From: Lachnospiraceae bacterium | GTDB taxonomy: Bacteria > Bacillota > Clostridia > Lachnospirales > Lachnospiraceae | Length of the DNA: 56,746 bases | NCBI GenBank assembly: GCA_021770785.1 | Contig: JAETQH010000026.1 | Span: 1-56,746 of the forward strand | Direction: 5' to 3' | Part shown: positions 42,184-50,540 of the stretch, piece after piece | Position numbering within the stretch: position 1 is the stretch's first letter | Layout of the letters: each line of letters begins with the position of its first letter | Translations under genes and position numbers: made by a program | The notes under the pieces: generated by a model | Told to the model about the DNA's origin: nothing | Seen by the model: only the letters and a program-made list of their open reading frames with translations | Database searches by the model: none

Positions 42184-42817
42184 GCGGCAGCATAATGGTA
42201 AAGGTACAACCGTCACCGGGGCGGGAATCACAGGTGAGTATGCCGTGGTGGGCTTCAATGATTTGCTTTGTTATGACAAGACCGAGCCCGCTGCCGCCTG
42301 TTTTGGAGGTAATGAAAGGGTCAAAGATACTTTCTGCCAAAGCGGGGTCAAGTCCGCCGCCCTGGTCGATGATGGCAATATGTAACAGTTGGTCTTTGAA
42401 AAAGACCTGGATAGATATGGTGCCTGTCCCGTCCATGGCTTCGTAAGCATTTTTGATGATATTTATAATTGCCTGCTTTAACAGCTGGGAGTCAATTTCA
42501 ACCAGAGGAAGGGAATCCTTCATAATCAGCTCGCAATTAAAATCTTTCCAGGATAACATGCGGATAGAGTCATTAATCTGATTCATAAAGGCATAGATAT
42601 TTATCTGCATGAGATTTAGGTGACTGCAAAGCCTTGCAGAAGACAGTTGCGTCACCATGTTTTTTAGAAAATCAATCTCTGACATGGATTCTTTCCAGTA
42701 ATCAAAATCCTGTACCTCAGGATGTTTCTTGGATACAAGCTGTAGAGAGCCGCCAATCAGAGTGATAGAATTTTTTATTTCGTGAAAAATATTAAGATAA
42801 TCTTCGTTAGTTAGCAT
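42170..42817 (-). CDS. soluble histidine kinase without sensor domain
   Basis: A 215-residue protein made only of a HisKA-like dimerisation region (His in IFHEIKNSITLIGGSLQLV, residues about 10-25) and an HATPase domain. The latter has an N-box (QAIINIIKNAYEAM), G1 (DQGGGL), F-box (FDPFITSK) and G2 (GGSGLGL). The frame is open to 42910 but the ATG at 42817 with GGCGGG upstream starts the conserved part. It has no membrane span or PAS domain and no adjacent response regulator, so its partner is elsewhere. An extended -10 promoter is at 42855-42883. Confidence 0.85.
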   Translation of the reverse strand: MLTNEDYLNIFHEIKNSITLIGGSLQLVSKKHPEVQDFDYWKESMSEIDFLKNMVTQLSSARLCSHLNLMQINIYAFMNQINDSIRMLSWKDFNCELIMKDSLPLVEIDSQLLKQAIINIIKNAYEAMDGTGTISIQVFFKDQLLHIAIIDQGGGLDPALAESIFDPFITSKTGGSGLGLVITKQIIEAHHGILTCDSRPGDGCTFTIMLPLTQN

Positions 42818-42854
42818 AAATACCCGCCTTGTTAATAGGAATAATCTAAGGTTT

Positions 42855-42883
42855 ATTTTAACATTGTCGAAAATAAAGTTCAA
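42855..42883 (-). promoter_or_regulatory. promoter of the soluble histidine kinase
   Basis: On the minus strand: TTGAAC, 17-bp spacer, TAAAAT, with TG at the extended -10. An inverted ATCGAC/GTCGAT pair lies nearby at about 42904-42928. Confidence 0.6.
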
Positions 42884-42942
42884 TAAAAATAATACAACAA
42901 AAATCGACATTCGTAATTTTCGTCGATAGAATGGAGGAAAAT

Positions 42943-43359
42943 ATGAAAGATGAAAACTGCATTTTCTGCAAAATTATTGCAGGAGAAATCCCGTCTAACA
43001 CCATCTATGAGGATGAAGAGTTCAAGGTTATCCTCGATGCCAGCCCGGCGGCACGGGGCCATGCGCTGATTTTGCCGAAGGAGCATTATGCGGATTTATA
43101 CGATATTGAGGAGGAGACGGCGGCACGGGCGATGAAGTTGGCGAAAAAACTGGCGGGACATATGACAGAGGTGCTCAAATGTGACGGCTTTAATCTGGTA
43201 CAGAATAATCATGAGGTGGCAGGACAGACGGTATTCCATTTCCATATGCACTTGATTCCCCGCTACAAAAACGCTAAAAATAACGACATCTTAATCTGGA
43301 ACCATGAAAACTTTTCACCGGAAGAGATGAAGGAAATCTGTGAAGCTTTGAAATTGTAA
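42943..43359 (+). CDS. HIT-family hydrolase
   Basis: Histidine-triad nucleotide hydrolase or transferase of the HINT/Hit group. The 138-residue protein has an N-terminal CIFCKIIAGEIPS with two Cys that can hold zinc, the substrate segment GHALILPKEHYADL, and the HIT motif HFHMHLIPR with the catalytic central His. The frame starts at 42931, but the ATG at 42943 has GGAGG 5 nt upstream. It is divergent from the histidine kinase gene. Cellular role not fixed; it probably removes AMP from adenylated compounds. Confidence 0.9.
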   Translation: MKDENCIFCKIIAGEIPSNTIYEDEEFKVILDASPAARGHALILPKEHYADLYDIEEETAARAMKLAKKLAGHMTEVLKCDGFNLVQNNHEVAGQTVFHFHMHLIPRYKNAKNNDILIWNHENFSPEEMKEICEALKL

Positions 43360-43384
43360 GAAGCGGTGTGAAGTATAAAGCATT

Positions 43385-43432
43385 AAAAATGACTGCCGGC
43401 AGAGTAGAAAAACATTCTGTCTCTGCCGGCAG
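43385..43432 (-). terminator. terminator between the HIT gene and murG
   Basis: CTGCCGGCAGAG (43393-43404) and CTCTGCCGGCAG (43421-43432) make a perfect 12-bp stem. On the minus strand it is followed by TCATTTTTAA, so it mainly ends murG transcripts. It may also stop HIT transcripts. Confidence 0.75.
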
Positions 43433-43446
43433 AAAAATAAATCTGC

Positions 43447-44514
43447 TTATTTTGAAACTTCTAAAATCAAACCAACAATGGTATCTATGGAATTACGGCT
43501 GCTACTGTTTTCCATCGCATTCACGTAATCTTCCTTTTTGCGGAATACGTGCTCAATGGCTTCAAGGAGGGCTGTATTGGTCAGCTCTGATTCTTCTAAC
43601 ACATAGCTAAATCCCTGAGAACGGAAAGAATTTGCATTTAAAATCTGGTCGCCGCGGCTTGCCTCAGCCGACAGGGGAATCAGAATATTTGGTTTACGCA
43701 GCGCTAAAAGCTCGCAGATTGCATTGGCTCCGGCGCGGGAGATGACCAAATCGGAAAGGGCGAACATATCGGACAGCTCCTGATTGGCGTACTCAAATTG
43801 TGCATAGCCCGAAACGCTGTGGAGTGTCTCATCTAAATTTCCTTTTCCGCAAAGATGAATAATATTATAGGATTTAACCAGTTCCGGCAACAAACCGCGG
43901 ATGGCGGTATTAATGGCACGGGAGCCGGTACTTCCGCCCACAATCATAATAACCGGCTTGGTACGGTCAGAAAAACGGCACAGGGAAAAAGCGTGGTTGG
44001 CATTGCCCTTTAATAATTCCTGACGGATGGGAGAACCTGTCAGCACAGCTTTTTCTTTCGGAAGGTAATTTAAGGTTTCCGGGAAATTACAGCAGACCTT
44101 GACTGCCCCCGGAATGGCAAGTTTATTTGCCAGACCCGGTGTTAAATCGGATTCATGAATAATGGCAGGAACTTTGCAGTGTCTTGCTGCAAGTACCACC
44201 GGAACCGATACAAAACCGCCCTTGGAAAAGACCACGTCCGGCTTTAATTTTTTTAACAGTTTCACGGATTGGGAGTAGCCTTTTAATACCTTAAAGGGGT
44301 CTGAGAAATTTTTGGGGTCAAAGTAGCGTCTTAATTTTCCGGAGGAAATTCCGTAGTAGGAAACGCCCTGTTCTTCAATCAGGCGTTTCTCAATTCCTTC
44401 ATAGGAACCAATATAGGAAATTTCGTAACCTTCATTCCGCAGGGCAGGCATCAATGCAATATTGGGTGTCACATGCCCTGCCGTACCGCCCCCGGTCATT
44501 ATAATTTTTTTCAT
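43447..44514 (-). CDS. murG: UDP-GlcNAc:lipid I GlcNAc transferase MurG
   Basis: Adds GlcNAc to lipid I to make lipid II on the inner face of the membrane. GT28 family, 355 residues. Motifs: Gly-rich loop GGGTAGHVTPNIAL at 8-21, second loop GGSTGSRAIN near 195, SKGGFVSVPVV near 95, and the UDP-binding SRAGANAICELLALRKPNILIPL segment near 265-290. Standalone here instead of inside a dcw cluster. It has its own promoter on the minus strand. AGGAAAGGAA precedes the ATG. Confidence 0.95.
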   Translation of the reverse strand: MKKIIMTGGGTAGHVTPNIALMPALRNEGYEISYIGSYEGIEKRLIEEQGVSYYGISSGKLRRYFDPKNFSDPFKVLKGYSQSVKLLKKLKPDVVFSKGGFVSVPVVLAARHCKVPAIIHESDLTPGLANKLAIPGAVKVCCNFPETLNYLPKEKAVLTGSPIRQELLKGNANHAFSLCRFSDRTKPVIMIVGGSTGSRAINTAIRGLLPELVKSYNIIHLCGKGNLDETLHSVSGYAQFEYANQELSDMFALSDLVISRAGANAICELLALRKPNILIPLSAEASRGDQILNANSFRSQGFSYVLEESELTNTALLEAIEHVFRKKEDYVNAMENSSSRNSIDTIVGLILEVSK

Positions 44515-44552
44515 AGTCTAATTCCTTTCCTGGAATTTTTTATACTTTCCTA

Positions 44553-44581
44553 TTTATAATACCCTTAGGAAGAAAAGTCAA
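44553..44581 (-). promoter_or_regulatory. promoter of murG
   Basis: On the minus strand: TTGACT, 17-bp spacer, TATAAA. Confidence 0.7.
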
Positions 44582-44694
44582 GAAAAGACTTATAAAATTG
44601 AAAATTAGAGTTAAAATAAAAAAAGAAATTCTTCTAGTAACGTTACCATGGCGGAAAATGTCGGAAGTTGCGGACGAATTTCCGGTCGTATATC

Positions 44695-44723
44695 TTTTCA
44701 AAAAGGAAAGTTACTTCTATAAT
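44695..44723 (+). promoter_or_regulatory. promoter candidate of the small membrane protein
   Basis: TTTTCA (44695-44700), 17-bp spacer, TATAAT (44718-44723). The -35 is weak. Confidence 0.5.
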
Positions 44724-44774
44724 AGGAGAAAACGGGGCGAAAGTCTGACCCTTAAGAAAAGTGAGGTAATGTGC

Positions 44775-45053
44775 ATGGAACAATTCATCATTCTTTTTAC
44801 GGAGTATGCCGACGTGATTTGCGTGACCTTAAGTGTCATGACGATTGTAATCACCGGTATCACATTACATAAGCTAAAAAAAATAGAAAACCAGCTTTAT
44901 ATACAAAAGAAACAGGCAGAAATCCCACAGCCGGAGCCGGAGAAAATACCGGAACCGGAAGTGGAGGAGAACCCGGTGCAAACGCCGGAGGTTTCTTATG
45001 CCAGTGAGCAGGAGAAACTGTTAGACGCGGTTTTGGGAGAGGTTTTTCCCTAA
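44775..45053 (+). CDS. small single-span membrane protein
   Basis: A 92-residue protein. One N-terminal span (ADVICVTLSVMTIVITGITLH), a basic stop (KLKKIENQLYIQKK), a Pro/Glu-rich stalk (PQPEPEKIPEPEVEENP) and a short helical end. The frame is open from 44598, but that part includes the promoter, so the ATG at 44775 with GAGG 8 nt upstream is taken. No family recognised. The topology suggests a membrane-bound cytoplasmic tail used for docking. It lies 85 bp before pgi. Confidence 0.6.
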   Translation: MEQFIILFTEYADVICVTLSVMTIVITGITLHKLKKIENQLYIQKKQAEIPQPEPEKIPEPEVEENPVQTPEVSYASEQEKLLDAVLGEVFP

Positions 45054-45058
45054 ACGGC

Positions 45059-45087
45059 TTGATATCCGAATACAGGTTTGATAAAAT
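45059..45087 (+). promoter_or_regulatory. promoter of pgi
   Basis: TTGATA (45059-45064), 17-bp spacer, TAAAAT (45082-45087). Confidence 0.7.
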
Positions 45088-45137
45088 ATTCTTAATGAAT
45101 TTTATATATTAAATTTAAGGACAAAGGAGAGCAGAAA

Positions 45138-46484
45138 ATGGCTAAAGTTTCATTTGATTATTCAAAAGCCGCTGGTTTTATCAGCGAAGAAGAAGTATCT
45201 TACATGAGCAAATTAGTTGCTGATGCAAAGGAGCTGCTTACATCAAGAGAAGGTGCAGGAAACGATTTCTTAGGATGGATTGACCTGCCTGTAGACTACG
45301 ACAAGGATGAGTTTGCAAGAATTAAAAAAGCAGCAGAGAAAATCCAGTCTGATTCTGAGGTATTAGTTGTCATCGGAATTGGCGGTTCCTACTTAGGAGC
45401 ACGTGCTGCCATCGAGTTTTTAAGACACGGATTTTACAACAACCTTCCAAAAGAGGTTCGTAAAACGCCGGAGATTTACTATGCAGGAAACAGCATCAGC
45501 GGTACTTACTTACAGGGCTTAGTAGACGTTATCGGCGATAGGGATTTCTCTGTCAATATTATTTCAAAATCCGGTACTACTACAGAGCCGGCCATTGCTT
45601 TCCGTGTATTTAAAGAAATGCTTGAGAAGAAATACGGCAAAGAGGGAGCTGCGAAGAGAATTTACGCAACCACCGACAAGGCAAAGGGAGCATTAAAGAA
45701 CCTTGCTACCGAGGAAGGCTACGAGACTTTCGTTGTTCCCGATGACGTAGGCGGACGTTTCTCCGTATTAACAGCTGTAGGTTTACTGCCAATCGCTGTC
45801 AGCGGTGCAGATATTGACAAATTAATGGAAGGCGCAGCAGAGGGAAGAAAACTGGCATTAGAGAAAGATTTTGCCGAGAACGATTCTTTACAGTATGCTG
45901 CAATCCGTAACATTTTACTGCGCAAGGGCAAAGCTGTAGAGGTGTTAGCTGATTATGAGCCAAGCCTTCACTATGTGGCTGAATGGTGGAAACAGCTATA
46001 CGGCGAGAGCGAAGGAAAAGACCAGAAAGGTTTATTCCCGGCATCTGTAGACCTTACCACAGACTTACATTCCATGGGACAGTTCATCCAGGATGGTTCC
46101 AGAATTATGTTTGAGACCGTATTAAACGTGGAGAAATCCCGTGAAACCGTGGTAATCAACGAAGAGCCGGTGGACTTAGACGGATTAAACTATTTAGCAG
46201 GAAAAGACATGGATTTTGTCAATAAGAGTGCTATGAACGGTACTATCTTAGCTCATACAGACGGAAATGTTCCGAACCTGATGGTAAAAATCCCGGAGCA
46301 GAATGAGTTCTATTTAGGAGAATTATTCTACTTCTTCGAGTTCGCAGTCGGTATCAGCGGATATTTGCTGGGAGTAAATCCTTTTAACCAGCCAGGCGTA
46401 GAGGGATACAAGAAAAATATGTTTGCATTACTCGGAAAACCAGGTTACGAGGAAGCAAGAGAAGCACTGATGAAAAGATTATAG
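45138..46484 (+). CDS. pgi: glucose-6-phosphate isomerase
   Basis: Interconverts glucose 6-phosphate and fructose 6-phosphate in glycolysis. The 448-residue length is that of Gram-positive Pgi. Motifs: [18 protein letters not shown] near 79-96, [14 protein letters not shown] near 142, a [17 protein letters not shown] signature-1 block near 204, and the GIGGY... equivalent at the C-terminus ([23 protein letters not shown]). Catalytic Glu lies in the [16 protein letters not shown] block. Promoter upstream and terminator downstream make it monocistronic. It supplies sugar phosphates for glgB-linked glycogen synthesis. Confidence 0.95.
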   Translation: MAKVSFDYSKAAGFISEEEVSYMSKLVADAKELLTSREGAGNDFLGWIDLPVDYDKDEFARIKKAAEKIQSDSEVLVVIGIGGSYLGARAAIEFLRHGFYNNLPKEVRKTPEIYYAGNSISGTYLQGLVDVIGDRDFSVNIISKSGTTTEPAIAFRVFKEMLEKKYGKEGAAKRIYATTDKAKGALKNLATEEGYETFVVPDDVGGRFSVLTAVGLLPIAVSGADIDKLMEGAAEGRKLALEKDFAENDSLQYAAIRNILLRKGKAVEVLADYEPSLHYVAEWWKQLYGESEGKDQKGLFPASVDLTTDLHSMGQFIQDGSRIMFETVLNVEKSRETVVINEEPVDLDGLNYLAGKDMDFVNKSAMNGTILAHTDGNVPNLMVKIPEQNEFYLGELFYFFEFAVGISGYLLGVNPFNQPGVEGYKKNMFALLGKPGYEEAREALMKRL

Positions 46485-46497
46485 AAATTGCACAAAA

Positions 46498-46542
46498 GAA
46501 TGCCGCAGGCCTTGAAAACAGAGGGCTGCGGCGTTCTTTTTT
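46498..46542 (+). terminator. pgi terminator
   Basis: AGAATGCCGCAG pairs with CTGCGGCGTTCT and is followed by six T residues. Confidence 0.85.
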
Positions 46543-46584
46543 CTTGAAAATTTCCTAAAAACCAACAAAAAACCGTGTAGGCGC

Positions 46585-46613
46585 TTGACAAAACGATTGA
46601 CCCATGTTAGAAT
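46585..46613 (+). promoter_or_regulatory. strong promoter of the cell-wall hydrolase gene
   Basis: Consensus TTGACA (46585-46590), 17-bp spacer, TAGAAT (46608-46613). It gives a leader of about 95 nt. Confidence 0.8.
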
Positions 46614-46617
46614 GCGC

Positions 46618-46648
46618 ATTGTAACAAATCCGTAATAATTGTAACAAA
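46618..46648 (+). promoter_or_regulatory. direct repeats and WalR-like box at the hydrolase start site
   Basis: ATTGTAACAAA occurs at 46618-46628 and again at 46638-46648. TGTAAC-AAATC-CGTAAT (46620-46636) fits the WalR/YycF pattern TGTWAH-N5-TGTWAH with one mismatch. Its position over the transcript start would suit repression. Inference from the known control of wall hydrolases by WalR in Bacillus. Confidence 0.4.
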
Positions 46649-46715
46649 AATGAATAAAACGAGACAAAGGTGTAATACTATTTAATAAAATGGTAAACAC
46701 TAATGGAGGTTTTCT

Positions 46716-48275
46716 ATGAGTTTGAAAAGAAGAGCGGTTAACGGAGTGATTATTGCAGGTTCTTTAGTAATCATGTGTGCGACCGCAGATGCAGCAGATA
46801 CAGTTATGGGCGAAGAAGTTATACAGGCAACAGAGGTAACAGTTGCCGCAAACGGAACAGCAGGAGTTGTAGCCGTTTTAAACGAGGTACAGGCAGAGGC
46901 CCTCAGCAGTATCGAGAAGCCGGTTATCGGCATTGAACAGGTCAGGGTAGATGTAGTTGCTTCGGCAGAGATGACAGAGGGAGAAGAAACAGATACGGAG
47001 CAGTTATTAAGCGCAGAAGCTTTTGTGGGAAAAGAAGCCGGGCAGCAGAAGAGTGCCGGAAATAACGAAAAGCTGGCGGAGCTGGTGGAAGCTGCCGGGG
47101 CTGAAATGACGGCTGAGGCAGAAAGCGTAGAAGCAGAGACAGAAGAAGCTGCTGAGGCAGAAAGCGTAGAAGCAGAGACAGAAGAAGCTGCTGAGGCAGA
47201 AGAGACTGAAATGACGGCTGAGGCAGAAAGTATAGAGGCAGAGACAGAGACAGCGAAAGCTGTAACGGAAGAAACGGAGGAAGAGGCAGCCGGGACAGAA
47301 GAAGAGAAGACAGAAGCGACAGCGAGAGAAGAAAAAGAGGCGGCAGAGGTTGTTGCAGCCGGAGAAACAGAAGAGGCAGGCAATGAAGAATGGCAGAACC
47401 GCCTGATGGCAGACGTGGACGAATTTTTATATGTCCGTGCCGGAGGGGACGAGAATGCCGAGGTTGTCGGAAAATTATATAACGGGGCAGTAGCCGAAAT
47501 CGTAGAGGTGGGCGATGCGTGGACCCATATCATATCCGGTAATGTGGATGGATATGTAAAAAATGATTACTGCGTGACAGGGGAAGACGCTTTTGCCTAT
47601 GCAGTGGAAAATGTGGAAACCAAGGCGGAAATCCAGACAGACGGATTGCGCGTCAGAAGCGAAGCAGATGAGGATGGAAAGATTCTTACCGCAGTTTCTA
47701 CCGGAACTACTTTAACGGTGGATACTGCGGCGGAGACGGATGATAAATGGGTGGCAGTAAAATATGGCGACAGTACAGCTTATGTCAGCGCCGATTATGT
47801 CACCACGGATTTAGCGTTAGGAGAGGCTGTTACCATTGAGGAAGAGAAAGCCGCTCTTGCCAAAAAGGCAGCTGAGGAGGCAAAAGCAGCCCAGGTATCC
47901 GGTACCCAGACCGTGCAGAAGGAGTCTGTAGCAGCTTCTGTGGATGAGGTTACCCTGTTGGCGGCATTGATTCAGTGTGAGGCGGGAAACGAGATCTATG
48001 AGGGACAGTTAGCGGTAGGTGCCGTGGTAATGAACCGTGTGCGTTCCGGCAGATATCCGGGCAGTGTTTCCGGCGTTATTTATGAGGGTGGACAGTTTAC
48101 TCCGGCAGGAAGCGGCGCCGTGGCAAGCATTGCTACAAACGGGCCGAAGGCAAGCTGCATTCAGGCAGCCCAGGAAGCATTGGCAGGTGCGGATAACACA
48201 GGCGGGGCAACTTCTTTCAGAAGAGCAAGTTCTGGAATGGCAGGAGTTGTCATCGGAAATCATGTATTTTTCTAA
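46716..48275 (+). CDS. secreted cell-wall hydrolase with two SH3-like domains and SleB-like catalytic domain
   Basis: A 519-residue protein. The signal peptide has a core IIAGSLVIMCATADA with cleavage after ADA (near 27). A very acidic Ala/Glu-rich region covers about 75-230, with 13-residue repeats. Two bacterial SH3-like domains follow at about 235-290 (LYVRAGGDENAEVVGKLYNGAVAEI) and about 302-370 (LRVRSEADEDGKILTAVSTGTTL). The Hydrolase_2 (SleB/CwlJ) domain is at about 405-519 (LLAALIQCEAGNEIYEGQLAVGAVVMNRVRSGRYP), in which the Glu in QCEAGNE is the likely catalytic residue. SleB-type enzymes are lytic transglycosylases of cortex, and this version may act in vegetative cells too. GGAGG lies 8 nt upstream. 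Confidence 0.88.
   Translation: MSLKRRAVNGVIIAGSLVIMCATADAADTVMGEEVIQATEVTVAANGTAGVVAVLNEVQAEALSSIEKPVIGIEQVRVDVVASAEMTEGEETDTEQLLSAEAFVGKEAGQQKSAGNNEKLAELVEAAGAEMTAEAESVEAETEEAAEAESVEAETEEAAEAEETEMTAEAESIEAETETAKAVTEETEEEAAGTEEEKTEATAREEKEAAEVVAAGETEEAGNEEWQNRLMADVDEFLYVRAGGDENAEVVGKLYNGAVAEIVEVGDAWTHIISGNVDGYVKNDYCVTGEDAFAYAVENVETKAEIQTDGLRVRSEADEDGKILTAVSTGTTLTVDTAAETDDKWVAVKYGDSTAYVSADYVTTDLALGEAVTIEEEKAALAKKAAEEAKAAQVSGTQTVQKESVAASVDEVTLLAALIQCEAGNEIYEGQLAVGAVVMNRVRSGRYPGSVSGVIYEGGQFTPAGSGAVASIATNGPKASCIQAAQEALAGADNTGGATSFRRASSGMAGVVIGNHVFF
47115..47250 (+). repeat. 39-bp tandem repeats in the hydrolase linker
   Basis: Two exact copies (47115-47153 and 47154-47192) and a diverged partial copy from about 47221 encode EAESVEAETEEAA. 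Recent duplication in an acidic linker. Confidence 0.85.
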
Positions 48276-48285
48276 AAGAACAGGG

Positions 48286-48328
48286 AAAAGATGTATGCAG
48301 AGAGAAATTTCTGGGTACATCTTTTTTT
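48286..48328 (+). terminator. terminator after the cell-wall hydrolase
   Basis: AAAAGATGTA (about 48286-48295) pairs with TACATCTTTT (48316 onward), followed by a T tract. Confidence 0.8.
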
Positions 48329-48329
48329 A

Positions 48330-48358
48330 TTGTAATCTGAAATTAAATATAGTAAGAT
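48330..48358 (+). promoter_or_regulatory. weak promoter candidate of the SPFH gene
   Basis: TTGTAA (48330-48335), 17-bp spacer, TAAGAT (48353-48358), starting just after the terminator tract. Confidence 0.4.
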
Positions 48359-48418
48359 AGTTAGTAACGGAGTAAAGTATTACTATATTTCGAAAATGAA
48401 CAGTATGGAGGAATGGAT

Positions 48419-49351
48419 ATGCCAGGAGTAGTTGTAGCAGTTATTTTACTAATTATCTTAGCCCTAGTAGTTGCAGTATCGTGTATTAAAATCGTACCGC
48501 AGGCGCAGGCTTGTGTTGTGGAGCGTCTGGGAGGATATCTTTCCACATGGTCTGTGGGGCTTCATTTTAAAGTTCCCTTTGTTGATCGTATTGCAAAGAG
48601 AGTGCTTTTAAAGGAACAGGTGGTAGATTTCCCGCCGCAGCCGGTTATCACCAAAGATAACGTAACTATGCAGATTGATACCGTTGTATATTTCCAGATT
48701 ACAGACCCGAAGCTTTACGCATACGGAGTGGAAAACCCGATTATGGCAATTGAAAATTTAACCGCTACCACACTGCGTAACATTATCGGTGATTTGGAGT
48801 TAGATGAGACTTTGACTTCCAGAGAAACCATAAACACCAAGATGAGAGCTTCCCTTGACGTGGCAACCGATCCGTGGGGGATTAAAGTAAACCGTGTAGA
48901 ATTAAAGAATATCATTCCTCCGGCGGCCATTCAGGACGCCATGGAAAAACAGATGAAGGCAGAGCGTGAGCGCCGTGAATCCATTCTTCGTGCGGAGGGT
49001 GAGAAAAAATCTACTATTCTTGTGGCAGAGGGTAAAAAAGAGTCTGCGATTCTGGATGCAGAAGCAGAGAAGCAGGCAGCCATTCTTCGTGCGGAAGCGA
49101 AGAAAGAGGCAACTGTCCGTGAAGCGGAAGGTCAGGCAGAGGCTATTCTTAAAATTCAGCAGGCAAATGCAGACGGTTTGCGTATGCTGAAAGAAGCGGC
49201 GCCGGATCAGGGAGTGATTCAGTTAAAGAGCTTAGAGGCATTTGCGAAAGCAGCCGACGGCAAAGCAACCAAGATAATTATTCCGTCAGAAATTCAGGGG
49301 CTCGCAGGTCTTGCAAAATCTGTTGTGGAAGTGGCAGCAGAAGGCAAATAA
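48419..49351 (+). CDS. SPFH/Band 7 (stomatin/QmcA-like) membrane protein
   Basis: A 310-residue scaffold protein of membrane microdomains, similar to QmcA and paraslipins. One N-terminal span (VVVAVILLIILALVVAVSC), then a PHB domain (about 25-185: VPQAQACVVERLGGYLSTWSVGLHFKVPFVDRI, then VVDFPPQPVITKDNVTMQIDTVVYFQITDPKLYAYG). A Glu/Ala/Lys-rich coiled coil follows (about 190-260, with AEGEKKSTILVAEGKKESAIL repeats). The start at 48419 has GGAGG 7 nt upstream, while the ATG at 48413 is only 1 nt from it. No NfeD gene is adjacent. A strong terminator follows. Confidence 0.9.
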   Translation: MPGVVVAVILLIILALVVAVSCIKIVPQAQACVVERLGGYLSTWSVGLHFKVPFVDRIAKRVLLKEQVVDFPPQPVITKDNVTMQIDTVVYFQITDPKLYAYGVENPIMAIENLTATTLRNIIGDLELDETLTSRETINTKMRASLDVATDPWGIKVNRVELKNIIPPAAIQDAMEKQMKAERERRESILRAEGEKKSTILVAEGKKESAILDAEAEKQAAILRAEAKKEATVREAEGQAEAILKIQQANADGLRMLKEAAPDQGVIQLKSLEAFAKAADGKATKIIIPSEIQGLAGLAKSVVEVAAEGK

Positions 49352-49402
49352 AAATAGAAGCGGCCGAAAGGTAATATGTCCGGATTATTTCCGGGAAAAC
49401 CA

Positions 49403-49445
49403 CAGGCTGCTGCAGGACAGAAAGTTCTTGCAGCAGCCTTGTTTT
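49403..49445 (+). terminator. terminator after the SPFH gene
   Basis: AGGCTGCTGCAGGAC pairs with GTTCTTGCAGCAGCCT, followed by TGTTTT. Stem of about 14 bp. Confidence 0.85.
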
Positions 49446-49540
49446 AAATATGAGTGGGAAAGTATTCTCACTGTTTTGTATATCATCGTAAAATGATTGC
49501 GGATGTACAGAGAAATGAAAACTGTATGGAGGATGAGAAC

Positions 49541-50536
49541 ATGAATTTAAAGGGACGTAACTTTTTAAAATTAATGGATTTTACACCGGAAGAGATTACA
49601 TATATGATTGAACTGGCGGCGGATCTGAAGGCAAAGAAAAAGGCGGGGGTGGCGCACAACAGCCTTGTGGGGAAAAATATTGCGCTGATTTTTGAGAAAA
49701 CCAGTACCAGAACCCGCTGTGCCTTTGAGGTGGCAGCCCATGATCTGGGAATGAATGTGACTTACTTAGACCCGTCAGGCTCCCAGATTGGTAAAAAAGA
49801 AAGTATTCCCGATACGGCAAGAGTGCTTGGAAGAATGTTTGACGGCATCGAGTATCGCGGTTTTGGACAGGATATCGTGGAGGAATTGGCAGAGTACGCA
49901 GGAGTTCCGGTCTGGAACGGTCTGACCAACGAATTTCATCCCACCCAGATGTTAGCGGATATGCTCACCATTCAGGAACACCTGGGCAGATTAAAGGGCG
50001 TGAAGCTGGTTTATATGGGGGATGCCCGCTATAATATGGGAAATTCCCTGATGGTAACCTGTGCAAAGCTGGGGATGGATTTCGTGGCATGCACCAGTAA
50101 AAAATATTTCCCGGAGCAGAAGCTGGTGGATTACTGTAAGGAAGTGGCGCAGCAGACAGGAGCCACCATTACCCTGACGGAGGACGTGGCAGAGGGAACA
50201 AAGGGTGCTGACGTTATTTACACCGACGTCTGGGTTTCTATGGGTGAGCCCGACGAAATCTGGGAGGAGCGTCTCCATGATTTGATGCCCTATCAGGTAA
50301 ATAAGGCAGCCATGGCAAATGCAAAACCGGAGGCAATTTTTATGCATTGTCTCCCGGCATTCCATGACCTTGGCACAAAAATCGGCAGGGAAGTCAATGA
50401 GAAATTCGGCTACAGCGAATTAGAGGTGACAAATGAAGTATTTGAAAGCGCCCAGTCCGTAGTTTTTGACGAGGCAGAAAACCGTATGCACACCATTAAG
50501 GCGGTAATGCTTGCCACACTTTCTGAAAGAGGGTAA
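49541..50536 (+). CDS. argF: ornithine carbamoyltransferase
   Basis: Makes citrulline from ornithine and carbamoyl phosphate, in arginine synthesis or, in reverse, arginine catabolism. The 331-residue protein has the carbamoyl-phosphate loop [13 protein letters not shown] (about 53-65), [12 protein letters not shown] near 134, and the ornithine-binding DVWVSMGE and HCLPAFHD. The longer frame from 49454 reads through the leader, so the ATG at 49541 with GGAGG 8 nt upstream is chosen. birA starts 4 bp after its stop. No other arg gene is nearby, so the direction of use cannot be told. argI or arcB are equivalent names. Confidence 0.92.
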   Translation: MNLKGRNFLKLMDFTPEEITYMIELAADLKAKKKAGVAHNSLVGKNIALIFEKTSTRTRCAFEVAAHDLGMNVTYLDPSGSQIGKKESIPDTARVLGRMFDGIEYRGFGQDIVEELAEYAGVPVWNGLTNEFHPTQMLADMLTIQEHLGRLKGVKLVYMGDARYNMGNSLMVTCAKLGMDFVACTSKKYFPEQKLVDYCKEVAQQTGATITLTEDVAEGTKGADVIYTDVWVSMGEPDEIWEERLHDLMPYQVNKAAMANAKPEAIFMHCLPAFHDLGTKIGREVNEKFGYSELEVTNEVFESAQSVVFDEAENRMHTIKAVMLATLSERG

Positions 50537-50540
50537 GACA

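Noticed and set aside
46700..47533. Minus-strand Ser/Ala-rich 277-codon frame
   Set aside because: It is the shadow of the Glu/Ala-rich linker of the cell-wall hydrolase.
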